From Dimorphilus gyrociliatus (taxonomy: Eukaryota > Annelida > Polychaeta > Dinophilidae), in the NCBI GenBank assembly GCA_904063045.1, contig CAJFCJ010000005.1, forward strand, positions 713,167-777,166: 64,000 nucleotides of DNA, in the 5' to 3' direction. Shown piece by piece: positions 1-14,900 of this stretch. A program made the translations under genes and the position numbers. Position 1 is the first letter of the stretch; each line of letters starts with the position of its first letter. The notes below the pieces were generated by a model. That model saw nothing but the letters and a program-made list of their open reading frames with translations. It had not been told where the DNA came from and made no database searches.

Positions 1-3000
1 TTTAAAATTTTCCTTGATTTCAAAGTATAAATAGACTTCTCTGTAAACCGGTCAAAGTGACCGCAATGCTAGTCTGATATTAAATTGTCAATTACGAAGA
101 AAATATACAACTATCGTCAAAGTATTCACAGTAATAGATATTTCAGTTTTGCATTTAAACTCTTCAACAAGAAGCTTACGGTTCGTTCGTACGAGATAAA
201 TTTTGAGAAATTATTCGCATTCCTTCTAAAATTTCTGTAGAAACCCTACATTTCGGTCGTTCTTTTTCCAAATATTCATAAATAATCTTGTACGTTGTAC
301 AAGAGTCTAAAGTTGAGGTAGGTTTATTTCATTTTGGAAAAATATGGCCATTATCTTCTCCCTTCTTATAATTAATATTCGTACAAAGTATCTAACTAAA
401 TCAAACGAGTCTGTTTTATAAAAGGACTACCGAATGCAGTTGAATACTATTTTCTTTCTTACAAATTAGAACAGCTAACGAATAAGAAGTAAGAAGGAAA
501 AGAAGAAGAAGAAGAAGAAGAAGATATGATACAATGATAGAGTGCAATACGTTTTTAATTAGAAGTAAACCGCCAATATTTAATTTAACACTGTCGTTTA
601 CATTTTCAATTTTAGCTATATTGAATAAATCATCTGCTCTTAAATGAAGAGAAACAGTGATTAGTAATATGGGACGAGATAACTATTTTCTTTTATAGAA
701 TAGATTTATTAAAAATACATAAATGTATCGCTCTAACTATTACTATTGAACAATATGATAAAGCGGAAAGGATTAAGCTATCTTTTGACTGACAGATTAT
801 TAAAAGAGTTATGAAAAATACAGTAGGATTACCTATTTCAATAGAAAATTAATAAGTTTTCTTCAATTTAACACAATAAAGAAATTTATTTCATTAAAAC
901 TGTTTTTTGAATTGATTGATCAAGTCTACTCGAAAAACGAATGACATTATTAACGCTATAGCCTATCTAAGCGTAGGAAGGTATAGAAGATGCACTAGGG
1001 AAACGAGAGATATATTGCAGAAAGTGGAAATTTCTACAAAAACACTAACATTTATACGCATTATATGGCTAAACTTGAACGCTGTAGTACACCCTGTAAA
1101 TATAGAATACATTAATTACACCTTGAAAAACGGCTCTAGGCTTGTAAAATTAAATTTAGCTATTATTTTTTTTTACTTTCTCAAAGCTGAAATAAGTGAA
1201 ATAGCTGGCAAAAAACTTCTTTACAACTCACCTTGGGAAGACTGAAGTATCTATTTTCTCACTTCTTCTTCTTTTTCTTCTTCTTCAACAAATTGAATAA
1301 GGAAAATGATACTTTCTTTTTCTTTATTTTCTTTGTAAGATTAATTTGGTTGATTCCAAAAGAAATTCAATTCTTTTTTTAGCTTTTCAATTAAAACCAC
1401 TGTAACTTTTATCACTGTTAATTACATTAAATTTCTTTAAATATACTAGTCAAAGGTGAATTAATTCCTTTAAGATGGAATTAATCTCCATCAGCTCTAT
1501 TGTTTGTTAAAAGTTTTGCTATTGGGTTTTTTGCCTAAACCCAATTTTAAATAGGTCAAATTATATGGAAAAGTTAGGAGGATACTCGATTTAAGAATTT
1601 TGCAAATCGGTGTATCGATTTGTTGACCGACTCTTTAACTCTATAATCCATCTAATGCGTTTCTATCAGGTTTACCTGATAGATGTAGGTTTATTATGAT
1701 TGCTATCAAGAACTCTTGTATGTATAAACCCTTATTTCCAAGAATAACAATCGCTCTTGAGTAAATCTGTTTTTTAAGACCTACATCTTCGCGATTTCTA
1801 TCTGTTTGCAAAGACAGTTTGCTTGTTTTGTTACATTGTACTATTCTTAAATTATTTACGAGTTTTCGTTGGAATGTTACATCGCTTGAACGTTGGGGAA
1901 AATCACTAGGCAAATCGCACGCTTAGAGAGGTGATCAATTAAATATTGGAGGGGAGCCAATGTCTTTATTTATAATAATGTTACTTTCTCAATTCTCGTT
2001 CATTTTATCGAATGGAAGAGAAGAAGATGTTAGCAGATTTAAAAAACTACAGTATAAATTTATATACGTAAATATCAAACAATAACTTCTATGTCTTCTC
2101 TCACAACTGCACTTTTGCAGTGATATCCTTTCAACTGTATTGTTGAAAATATAGAATTTTATCTAGAAAAAAAATACAACATAACAAACAAACAGCTACA
2201 ATATTTTAAGTGGAAAGTAAATTGTTTATATGACGAATGTTTCAATGATAATTTGATTAGTATCGAATTTAGATAATTTCAATTTATCATTAAATTTTGT
2301 TCTATGAATGAATTAATGAATGAAAATTGTAATTATCTTTTTACAGGTGATTTTTTCATCATGTAATCCAATTGTCAATGCTTTCTTATTTTGGAGGATT
2401 TTCATCAAGTACTAATATGATTAACAAGATTCTATTTTATTGCGTTGGAAGCTAAAGAAAGAGAGGAAAACTCCTAAACATTCTAGAATGCAGTTACACA
2501 AAACTGCCTTTATTTATCGTTTTTTAAATCATTAAAGATTAATTTGAGGAGGATAAACTATTATTAGACTGTTAAGAAGAGTATTTTATTCTTGTGAAGT
2601 TAATTCTCTAGCATTATGTTACTTTTGCTAATTGAAATGTTAACTCTATGACCTTTTGTGTAGTAATAAGAACAATAAAAATGTTTATAGCCATAAAATA
2701 TAATTGGAATTCTTATGTATTGATCCGTTTTGAAATTACAAATAGCCAATAATTGGGCCATGGATAATTTGAAAAGAGAGTGGGAGAGAGAGAGAGAGAG
2801 AGAGAGAGAGTTAATTTTGATTGATGTTTCACATCCCCCTGTAATTTAAGAAATAAATCTTTTCTAAGACAATCAATTTAACAAACGTTTACCTTTTCGA
2901 AAGATTTTTAAATGCTTTCATTTCCATTATATGCGGTTTCCGTTTAAGGGAAAACGACTGTTTACTTATCGTGTTACGACTATTGTAAATCTTTTCAATA

Positions 3001-6000
3001 GCGAAAGCATAATTTAAAAAAATGTATAGTATTTAAAGGTGTAGAGAAATAATCTTTGGCTGTTAAATAGTTGAAAGACTGCAAACGAAAAATGTACTCT
3101 GCTGTTCGGTATTATTAACTAAGCTTCAATCGAAAAGACCTTAATACTTTAAACCCTAATTAGACGTTATAATTTTCTATCATAAACCATACGCTGATAT
3201 ATTAAAACTCGAGATATTTCTGCCAACCATTGGCTGCAATAGAATGGATGGAATAGTATTCTTCTCCGTTTTTAAATCCCCAATGAGCGATTTATTTATA
3301 ACTTTCAAAAACTTATAAAAACTTCATTTTATTTGTTTCTAGTTCAATATCAGACTGCTGTTTCTTTATTTTTAATTAAATGTCATATCGACTAAAAGAT
3401 TGAGTTTGGTCAATATAATAATTGAGAATTAGTTCTTCCATTATAAACTTGGCATTAAATTTTCTCAGTAATGGGGATAACGCCTTGAAAAATGCTTTTT
3501 ATCTTATGTTTTACTAATGATACGACTTATTCCAATCCGAATGATTATAGCGACAACGTTTTTTTTGCGATATAAACACGTAAATGTATTTGTTTGTTTC
3601 ACTTCCGTTCCTGCCACTTATTGTCCTCACAAACAGAGGCCGCTCGCAATTAATCATTTCCAACAGCGACAAATAATAGAAACTGTCATTCGTTCATGTG
3701 AACGAAATTGATCGAGAAAGTAGCGACGATGCTGGGGAGAGTTTTATAATTAGCAACATTTAAAAGATATAGAATATTTTTTAAGTATTCGTACGGTGAC
3801 TTGCTAGTGGTTTTAGATTTTAGCATCAAAAATGACTTAAAAGCCGATCTCCCAGGTGACATTTACTTTTGGCGATAATACGCGGTTTGCGAAGATAATT
3901 GAATAGAGAACTATTAGTCGGCAACCTATTCGACAGATCCTACCGTATCTGAGGAGAGACAAGCTTAAAGAGCGGATGAGCTGATGCTTAATTGCTCAGT
4001 GTGGTCATTTTTCGTGCTCGGCTATTTATCATCATCAGAGCAGGAGTAAAATGAATTGATAGCTGGTATATTATTGGAGCAGAATTGGCCTTGGTATTTT
4101 TCAGGGTATAAGCGCATAGTTGTCGTTAATGTCACCAGCCATAATCAATATTCATACTGATCCCTATAAATGAATAACTTCTTTCTCGGATATTGTCCAA
4201 GAATTGGTTCCGTGCACTTATCGATTTCTAGGAACAATATTCTATTTTCGGTTGTGAGCTAGTACCTCCTCATTTTAAAGGTAAAAGTTTTAGTTTAAAG
4301 TCAATTATAAATGTTCTATCCATTCAGATATTTTATAGTGAATACGCTGTAAAAAGATGGCTTGCTATAGCCAATTAATAGAAGGAAATTATTTTTAATT
4401 GGTTTCCATAGTTACCTAGTATTTACCTATGGGATAAAAAAATATTGCCGTTTTCTTCGATTGTGTTAATAGGAGAAAGTGTTCATTCTTAAATAATATT
4501 ATGATTTTATAAAGTAAAGAAGAAACTTTTCGATTGTTTAAAAATCTTTATAGAAAGTTGATCAAGTTTCGTTTCATTTAAAATGCAGCAAGAGATTGAT
4601 TTTCCTTAAATGTTTTTTGTCGATTGAACAGGAAAATTGGTGAAAATTTAGCGATAGATAATTGAATGGACTCTCATTCTGTCTCTCTCTCTCTCTCTCT
4701 CTCTTTCCTTTGTACGAAGAATCAAAACAACAAATTGCGTGTCTAGTAATCCATAATTACTATGAAAATAATTTTGATCTACTCTTCTCTTATTGGGTAA
4801 ATCAAGTGCAGTCGATGAAACCATAATGATAAGGCAATTACGTTTTCTTTTATTGAGGTTATTAAAAAGCCACCTTTAATGGTTTCAGTGTACTTGTTTC
4901 TTAATGTAGACTAAAAGGCAGGTGTATGCAGAGGGCGATGGTCACACGCAGTTCCTCAGGAACTTTATTCCTTATCTGCTCTTGTATAAAAAGAACACAT
5001 TGAATTGCAATATTTCTTGCATCTTTTCCCAATATTCTTCGTTTAAAGCTTTACGAGCAAGATTTCTTTTCGTTCAACACTTAATAATCACTATTTGATC
5101 TTTTACTAATCCATCATATCCAACAACCTCCCTCGATGTCATCGCAAGTCGAAACATGGAGCTTTCACGATTTGTTTTCTTCTTTCTCTCCCTCTTTCTC
5201 TCTCTCTCTTTCTCTCTCTCTCTCTGTCTTTTTATTTTACAATATTAATTAAGCGTGCAGTCATTACCAATAATTAATATACTTTGAGATATAGGATTGA
5301 AATATACGCTATAATAACAGTTGTAACTTACAGATGGAGAAAGATAAAGGAGCGAGTTAAAAGTTTCTGTGGATGACAAGTAAATATTTTCTATTGTTCC
5401 ATTGCGTAGCCAACTGCCGTAATAAGGATGAAACGTCTAAAGTAGTTGAAAACGAATAGGATGTCGAGAGCTGATGTGCAATCGATTATCTTTGAATAAT
5501 AAAAGCTGTTCTATCACTTCCAAGAAATAACAATTAATTCTAGCAACGTAATAATTGTCTAAACGTTTTGGTGAAAAACTTCGAAAAATTTACTGGCGTT
5601 TATTCGCTTTGAATAAATCATTGTTAGCTCGTCACGGTATTCGATCAGAACGATTCAACTGAATCATACAGCTTAACATCTATTTACATGGTTTGTCTTT
5701 GTTTACGCAAAAAATGATCTAGTTTAACCTCTCTACAATAATAATCCACGAAATCAATTCGAAAAATCCCTTATTATCTCCTACTTTTCTCTGTTATTAC
5801 GAAATCTTTTTTTGGGAAAAATCAATGGCGCTGTGTCAGTGTTTGAGCATTAAATACGTTTAAATAAAATTCTAATGATTCTTGTATATCAATACTTCAA
5901 CAGGTCAATGGAAGAAATACTCTCTGCATACGGTATTTTTAGTATACACTGTTGGATATTTAATTAAGATTTCACGATTCGAAATACTTGAAAGCAAATT

Positions 6001-9000
6001 CTATTTATTACTGGGAAGAATTAAACGATTACTCTTCGAGTTCTTTCTCCGAAATAAGGTGTTAATAGGAGTGTAGAGGAAGTAGATGGGGAATATTGTC
6101 TGTGCACTTAGATCGAGCGTTTGCTACCTTCTCAGTTAATTGGATATAATATAGAGAAAAATTGAAAGGAATAGGATAAAGAGAAGATGATCTGCCTCAT
6201 TTGAGATTCATTGATGAGAAAGACTGTAAAGTACTGTTGGTTGACTACTAATGGGAAAATATTTTCAAAAATATCAGTCGTAATATGCTATTACCAATAG
6301 AATGCTATGCTAATTATTGTAATATTACTATAAATTCAGCTAAAATAACTCACCTTTGCTTTGATTAAGGAAAGTTTTTAATAAAAAAAATCATATAATT
6401 AGACAATCTAAAGAGAATATTAGCTATTTTTCCAACAGTTGTAGTGTTCTTGTTAGAGAAGCCGAGAGTATTTATCTAGTGGGGATAGGAACAATAGATC
6501 AAAATATACACTATATTGATATTTATAGCTAAAGTTGGACCGTTTGGTGGAGACTTTTCATTAGCTATAGTAAAAAATTGCGAAGAAGTTGCATGATAGT
6601 AAAGCATCTTTTACATCTGTCGACGAAGTAGCTTTATAGGAGAAATTGTAGTATCATCCAACTATAATATTTAGCATATGAAGAGAAAAAACGTAAAAAT
6701 TCATATTGTTTCTCTTTTGAAAAAGACGAAAATTGATTTATTTATTATTTATTGAATCACAATCGACGGTATTCAAAAGCAAAACAGTTTCAATGTTCGA
6801 TCTTCTTCCCATACTAAAAGGTGGACATTAATAGCAGAACCTACGGAAAAATTCCTATTAATTAATAACTTTTTTCTTAAGAGCTATTGTTCCGGCTTTC
6901 TTTGAGGCTATTTAGAATAAAACATAGCTATTCGCAATTTTCTATCACACACTGTATCTAGTTGCATAAATTTCCTTTTAAAACAAGAAAACATTTCAAT
7001 TCATAAGTAGTATTTTAATCATTCATCAATATTATTGTACACAACATGGAAGGGAATACTGTTCTTTCTCGCTGTGAGACATAGCTTTAGGCAATAATAA
7101 TGGCTTTCATCTACTCAAAAACCACGTTCAAAATGTCAGAAATTTCTATCGACAAGTTAAGGAGCGTGTGTGTGTGTAAGAAAGAGAGAGAGAGAGATGC
7201 TGCTTCTGATAGTGTTTTCGATTCAAATTATCCTCTTAAACTTCTCTCTTTGTACACTTACTAGGCTTTATGAAAAGCTTTATAATCTGGAATATATAAA
7301 TTTTAGTACAAATACCCTTTCATTAAAAAGTATGAGAGTTAAATTAACAATTTATTAAAAGCTTACAGATATAATAATAAACAAAGTCCAGGTGTTTTAC
7401 CAGGTGATGCTCTCATTCATCGTAACATTTTCGAGTTTACTGTAGGGCGTACTGTATATTTACTATATAACAATATAAATGAATACATTGCCGTTAGGCA
7501 TTTCTTTTTTAAAACGTTCAACCATGAAACTTGCTTTATTCATCTAAAAAATAAACTTTAAAGTGCAATTCGTTGAAACAAGACTGACTATCTAAACTAA
7601 TACCTTTATCCGAGACATTGATAAATGATTAATCAACAAATTCATCTTCGTAAAGATTATTCATATTAGCGGCTTAATCCAAAACTGTAGATTATTCGCT
7701 TGATAATTAAATATCGCAGATAATTATTTTCTATACCTGGTCTTTTTCCAAGGAAGAGTCATTGTCCAATTTCAAATGAATACTAATTTAGTTTACATCT
7801 TTTTCCTTCAACTATAATTTCCAATGAATGGAAAATTATTGAACAAACTAAGAGAGAAGAGAATAGAATGACAGTAAGAATAAATATTGAATTGGTAGAA
7901 AAATATTCCAAAAATTAACGCCGCTATTGTCTGTAAATATTTTAATGCGACACAGTAAGCCATTTATTGGAATTTTTTATTGAAAAGTTACCATTTTTTA
8001 TACTATTAGACGCTTTATAATTAAATTAATGAAGAAATAATTTCGAAATAAGTTTGATACTAATTGGCTAATTAAATAAAACTGTGGCACTTTTGGACTA
8101 TTAATAATCTCAAGATTACATCATACCATTCCTAAGTATCAGTTTTTTTTAACCCCGTAAATTTTAGATACGGCACTTTGAAATAACGTTGAGGAGATCG
8201 ACTATTACTTTTATTCAATAGACAAATTTGACTGATTTTGAGATAAATGGTGGAACGCCTTTATAATGAGATTTATGGAAGCGTCACAATATTCCATTAG
8301 TATTCTGAGAGCTTTTTCCAATGAAAGTTGTTAAGTAACGTCTATTTTTATATAAAGAGTTGTTCAAAGCGTCTATTTGGTTAGTTTATTCAACATAAAT
8401 ATCAGTCTATTAAAGTGAATGAATGAATATAATAAAGGGGGAAAGCACCAATGTATAGACACTTCATAAACATTATAAATAAATACATGAACAATCTTTT
8501 TCAGCACATATAAACAAGATATATTTGATATATAGTATATATAGTATATACGGTACATATACTAGCATATACATAAATCAAATGACTTCCTAATCATTGT
8601 TTAGCCACTCTCGCTCCTGATCAATTTCCCTGACTTTATGTCACTTTTTTATTAATAAATTACTATTTACGAAGCTGTAAATTCATTTAACCTTATTCGT
8701 TTTTGCTCCTATTCATTATTAATATTTTTATAACTAGAAATGTCTGCCACATAAACGTATTTTCTTAATTAAATGAGCAAAAAAAAAGAGACAATCTCAA
8801 AACTATTCTCTATTCATTTGTCATAAAAAGCAAATGTTAATTAATATTGTCTTTAAAAGTATAAAATCGTAAAACAATACAGAAAGGAAATATGGCGAAA
8901 AGTAGACATGTAAATGATACAGAGATTCTTGTTCTGATTGTTGCTTTGCGGACGGAGAAGGAGATGAAAAAAAAAGAAAAAAGGCAATTTTAAACGAATT

Positions 9001-9605
9001 AAAAGTGTTTTCGAGAATGAAATGGGAAGGAGAATAAGCGAAAAGAGTTTAACGCGAATTGATTGTTTTGTGTTGAATTATTCCTATTTAGGGAACAAGG
9101 TAACATTTCTAAAGAGTAAGAGAGAAAAGCGAGGACAAAACAAACTCTTTTTTTGGTAACGAATATAAATCGTATTTGACAAACCCCATAAGTGCTTTAT
9201 AACAATTTTAACAATGGTGGTCCCAGTTAAATTTCTTAGCGACCGACAGATGGCGATTAGAAGAAAAAAGAGTTTTGTTAGTTTAAGTAGAAGGAAACAG
9301 TATCTTGAAAAAATATATAATATAACTGATGTTTCTTATTTTATTTATCACCTTGGTAATTGCGGATTGGTTAAAAAGAATTGTATAAACAGCAGGGGAA
9401 AAAAATAGCATCTACTTTCTCAAAATAGCTTTTTAGAAGAAGTTGAAAGTAAAAGAAGAATCGGGGAGGGGCAGATTGATGATTAGTTTTCTCTTTGAAA
9501 TTATACCAATAATTACTTAGATGAGAAAATAAAGGATTACCTAATAAGTAAGTTTGTGTGAAATCGCCGCTAGACGTTTTTAGTGGTGGCTCTGCTCACT
9601 GGAAA
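1..9605. other. Gene-free AT-rich stretch upstream of the GABA-B receptor gene
   Basis: I see no supported exon in either strand. The longest open frames (about 90-110 codons, near 916-1245 and 1641-1913) show no recognisable family, no signal peptide and no plausible splice context. The stretch holds GA/CT dinucleotide runs (about 2784-2810, 4682-4704, 5200-5225) and one AGATGGCG motif at 9248-9255, about 370 bases before the receptor start codon. It may contain regulatory DNA or 5' untranslated exons of the receptor, which cannot be seen without transcripts. Confidence 0.6.
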
Positions 9606-9638
9606 ATGTATTGCAGTCGGCCGCTATGCGTCAGCTAG
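9606..9638 (+). promoter_or_regulatory. Short upstream ORF overlapping the receptor start
   Basis: An ATG at 9606 opens a 10-codon frame ending in TAG at 9636-9638. It overlaps the receptor ATG at 9626 in a different frame. If the mRNA starts upstream of 9606, ribosomes starting here would pass the main start, so this arrangement could dampen receptor translation. The mRNA 5' end is unknown. Confidence 0.35.
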
Positions 9639-11624
9639 CGTTTATCGCTTTCCTCTCCTGTGTTTATTCGAAAGAGGAGATATTTATTGGCGGACTATTT
9701 CCCTTATCTAGAAAATCTAATGATAATGATAAGGATAACAGCAAGATAGGTTTAGGAATATTACCAGCGGTCGAATTGGCTATGGAGCATGTTAATAGTC
9801 ATCGACAAATATTAAATAAACAAACTTTAAGGATAACCTATAACGATTCTATGGTTAGTATTCATAAAAACTGGATTAAAAAACACTCTTTCATCTTTCC
9901 CTTCTCGTTTAAAAACTTTTACAACAGCGTAAACTGTCTTCCTTTGCCTTGTCTTATTTTCTCTGCGTTCTTTCGCTTTCGAGACGAAAGTGGTGACATC
10001 GGCGCTCATTAATTTGCAAGGTGAATGGAGCGAAGGTTAAAACCAGAAGCTCGCTATTAGTGATTTTTCGTCTACTATATTTACAGTCTATCCCTATTGT
10101 TAGAGAAAAACTGTAGATAAAAGCGAATAAATCGTATAGGAGAGACTGATAAGAATCTTTGCCTAAGCCTAAAAAATTATTTCTCTCTTCCAGTTTATCT
10201 CTTCTTACTTACCTTTATACAGTATATACTGCATTATATATATATATACTAATATATTTCATTCATTCACTTCTTATCTTCTCTTCTCTCGCTCTTTTTT
10301 CATAATATTCTCCTTGTATTTTTCAACTTTTTACTTTTCGCATTCGAAGACTAATTCCTAAATATTTAATTAATCCTTAAACCTTTTTTCAATAACAAAT
10401 TTACATTAATATGAAAAAATAATGAAGTTTATTTTTGGTTTTTACTCTGAAATTCAAAAATAAGTCTCATCTTTATTTTCTCTCCGTTGGCCTTTCAGTT
10501 ATTGGAATGGATGTTTGTACTAGTTTGTCATGTTTGTTTGCAATTATTTTTATGTAGCTTGTTGATATATATATAATGTTTATTAGTTCTGTTTGTGGTA
10601 GAATTTCTGGTAGCTTTTATCATTCTCTCTCCCCGGTCGAACTGGGAATTGACAAGAGGAGAAAAACACATATGAATGTTGCTGTTGAGTTGACCTTCAA
10701 ATTTAATATTTCGTTGTGAATGTCAGATAAAACGCCATGCCTCAGGGTCAGAGCCTTTTAGTGTTAGGATTTTATTACTAATTGCATTTTTTATTATTAA
10801 TTGCATAGTAGAAAAAAAACAAAACAGAAACAGTATACTGATTGAGTAAATAATTTAATAGTCATGGTTGCATTCCTTTAAAATACCTTTTAATAGACCC
10901 GAGATTATTAGCGAGATTTAGTCGTTATGCATTCCCTTATTGGTCGGCTATTCTACCTCTTGCTCTCTTATTTATTCCATTTCCAAGTGTAGACTCATTG
11001 ACAACCAGTAGCCTACGAAGTAAGCCTTGAATATATAAAACGCATCAAACCTAGTAGGCCTCGCAGTAATTAAACTGGAAGATGCCTTCAAAGATATTTT
11101 GTCTGAATACATACGTAACAATAACAATAAGTTAGTAATTTATTATTCTTTGTTGTTTTCTTAACGATCCCTCTGTTTGATATGTAATAAGTTGGATGGT
11201 GAAAGGGCGGGAAGAAAGAAGGTAATACAGAGCGTAAATATAAAATAGAAACTAGGTTATGATTTTGCGAGTTTTTCTTTAAGATTCATGTAGAAAGAAA
11301 GCTTATATAGAGCGCTTAAAGTAAATAAATAGACATATTATAGGTTGTAAATCTACAGCACATAAAACCAAACACTACGTTTGTTTTGTTTTCTTGCTAC
11401 TTAATTAGCGTTTGCTCAATTTACGCCTTCAATTTCACGGTCGATTAAACAAGGTGAAAAATCAGTATGTAAACATGGTAAAGTGACAATCGGGAATTTG
11501 TCAGTTTTTTCATTACAAACCTACTTTATTTGTCAACTCCTAACAAGAACCTGAAACAACAAAACTAAACATACTCGGCGCCTTCGCCCCAAGCGTATAT
11601 ACTTCCTCCCGAAACCCTCTCTCA

Positions 11625-11655
<31 letters not shown>

Positions 11656-11914
11656 TTCTTTCTCTTTCAAAGTCTTTTTGCCTTATGCCAGTTAGCCTTC
11701 CTATTTGCCTTCTTCATTCCTTTCTATCTTGAACCATTTTCGTAGAGCTTTGTGTCTTTTTGTACGCGTTTATTGTATTTATTTAACAGGATAGTAGATA
11801 GTTAAATAATGAGCGGTTATCAGCTTGGTTTGTGTTAAGACGTCTAGAAATAATCTGCTTATGTATATACATGATACAAGAGATGTAAATATTCATAAGG
11901 GCTATATGTATATA

Positions 11915-11978
<64 letters not shown>

Positions 11979-14900
11979 TATTTTAGTTTAATCGACAATT
12001 TTGTTGAAATGTTAAAGCATATTTGAAACGATACTTGTGCGTTTCTTGTGTACTTTTCCTATAAAGTGACACTGATACATTCAATAGATCAGTTTATTGT
12101 ATATTAATCAATATATATTATTACATATACTATATATATATATATTCCCATTTTCGTTCTTTTTCTTCCAAGCAATAATCTACTAAGAGTTTAGGCCTAA
12201 GAATTTCTTTTTGCTTGCAGCTCACGCTATTTTCACGCTTGCCTGCACAACATAGCTCATTAGTGGCTTATGCACTTGCGAAACCGGCTATTTTCCTTGT
12301 TTGTCACGCAGTTAGCAAATTCTATATGATTTCCTTAATAAAAATACAATTATCATATAGAATCAACGTTCTTATTTATCATAGTTTCCAATTTTAAAAA
12401 GAAAAAAACTTTGTTATCAGTAAAAGAACGAGGTGGACGGAAACGTTTAAAAAAAAAACTTTCAACTGTCACGAACTGCTGTAATAGTCAAGTGATAAAG
12501 TAGTCATGTGATCGATGAAAGTTGGCTCCCGAGAGCGTTTTCACACATTCTATCCGTTTATATGTCTTAATAAAATTAAATGCAGTATAAACAATACGTC
12601 AATATCAACGAAATAGCACATTTGTCTTGGCGTAACACGCAATACGGATTTTTTTCCTTATGAAAAACTAACCGATAGTGCTTATCTTTAAGTGCTAGAA
12701 ATGGACGCATTTTAAAAGAGTAAAAGAGGAGAGGATGGAGAAGGAGGGGGGGAGGGGGGGGGGGGCGGTGAGAGGGTGGCTGCGATGTGACGGTTTATAG
12801 GAAATTGAGTGAGAAGAAATTAAAACGGGAACGTGTTTGCCACGTTCGAGTTAGATTGATTTTTCTTGATCAATATTCAAGATTCGTTTGCGTTGCATAA
12901 CGAATGCATCGATTTTTTTTAAATGTTAATTAACCTCTTTTATCAGTTGGACTTTTCAGACATATTTCCAATGATGAAGGTAGAACTAAATATATAATCT
13001 AAGCAACAAAATGGTAAGAACTAAAGTAAAATGTAAAAAGAAAAAGAAATGTTAAGATAACAATCAAAATTAGTTTTATCCACAGTTACAACGAACAGAT
13101 TATCTCCTCGGGTTATATTTATCTCTCAGAATGTGAATGTTTTTTTTGTGAGAGGTGTCGCTTAGATGTCTTATCAGACAAGAAAAAAAAACGATTCCTT
13201 TAACTAAAACCCATCAAAGTTAATTTTCTTCATCATAGGATAATTATGATATTTTTTTCCTATTTGTGAGGAGAAATTATAAGGAAAATCATGCTGGTTG
13301 ATTATTTCGGTGAAGGCGCCCCTTCTCTCTTTTGGGAATTATTAGGAAAAGGCATCGCGTGTTTCGCTATTCATTCACCGCTTTCTTCCATTAGTTTTCA
13401 ATGTATATAAGTGAGGGAGAGTAGGGGAAAAAAAGTAATCAGACGACTTTTGAAAAGTAATTAGTAATCGGATTATGTTCTTTCCCTATGATACAGATAA
13501 AGGTTTTGTTCGAATATCTCATATCCTGTTAAAAAAGATTAAAAAAAGGGAAAGAAGAAAGAGAGAGAGAGAGAGAGAGAGCGAGCTACCTTACACAATA
13601 TTATTGTTTATAAACAAAGAAAAAATAGCAGCGTAAACTAAACGCTTACATTGTAAAAACTACAATGGTAGAAATAGTTATTGTAAATGACAATTCAAGT
13701 TGATATTTTCGAAATTAATAATTCTATTGGATTCTACGTGCATCAGAAGTCGATAAAGTGCAAACTCTAAATAGAGAGACATATTCCAAACGGAAGTGGG
13801 CGGTAGAAGGGAAGGTGTAGCTTCTGGCTTCTGAAAAAAATTCGCTTCTTGTCAAGTTTGTCACGCTCAACTATTCGGCTATTTCTATCTTCTATTTCTA
13901 TCTGATTTTACTCGTTACTAGCGCAGAGAAAACCACTCTAAAATGATTGACTTTTTAAGCAATTAAATTTTTCATTTTCCTTCTCTATTTTAAACTTATC
14001 ATTGAGTTTCTCTTTCATAGAATTTAACCTTTTTTAAATCACAGTGCGACATGGCCGTGGGCACAAAACTCTTCTTCGATATGATGAATCAACCTCCAGA
14101 GAAGCTGATATTATTCGGGGCAGCCTGCAGTCATGTGACGGGACCTATTGCAGAAACTGCTTACTATTGGAGAATTCCACAGCTGAGCTACGCTGACACT
14201 CATCCAGAATTATCCGATAGGACTAGATATTCCATGTTCTTTCGAACTATACCGTCTGACTTGGATTATAATCCTGCAAGAGTCAAACTAGTTAAAAATT
14301 TCGGGTGGAAGAGGGTGGGAACTATTTTTCAGGATGCATCAAAAGGTTCTTCCCGGTTCGCCTATGTCAGTGTTCACTTTCTAAACTCTTTCTTTATTCC
14401 ATTCAAAATAAATAAATAAAACACAAGTGTAAATCCATTAAAGACAAATCAAATGATGCAATTGATTTTATTTATAGGCTCACAACCTGTTCGTTGATCT
14501 ATTAGAACAAGCGGGCGTTGAGCGGCAAATCGAGAGTTTTTCTACTGATCCAGCCCCGGCAATAGAAAATTTAAAAAAGAAAGATCAGAGAATAATTATT
14601 GGCAATTTCGATTCGGAAATGGCTAGAAAAGTGGTTTGCCAGGTTTGTCGAAGGTAATTCTATCACACAATTTAATTAGTCACATTCCGTATTACAGGCC
14701 TATAAAACTAATTTATATGGTGTCAAGTACGTATGGATCTTATTGGGTGATTACCCGAAAAACTGGTGGAAGAAAGGTACAGACGGATGTTTAGTTGAAG
14801 AGCTTGAGAAGGTTTTACAAGGATATTTCTCTACGGATATTCTTCCGTTAAGTTCCGAAGAAAGGAAGACGATTAGCAATATAGTAAGTTCGACTTTTTT

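Noticed and set aside
916-1245. 109-codon open frame in the left gene-free region
   Set aside because: No start context, no domain, composition like surrounding AT-rich DNA and no linked exon.
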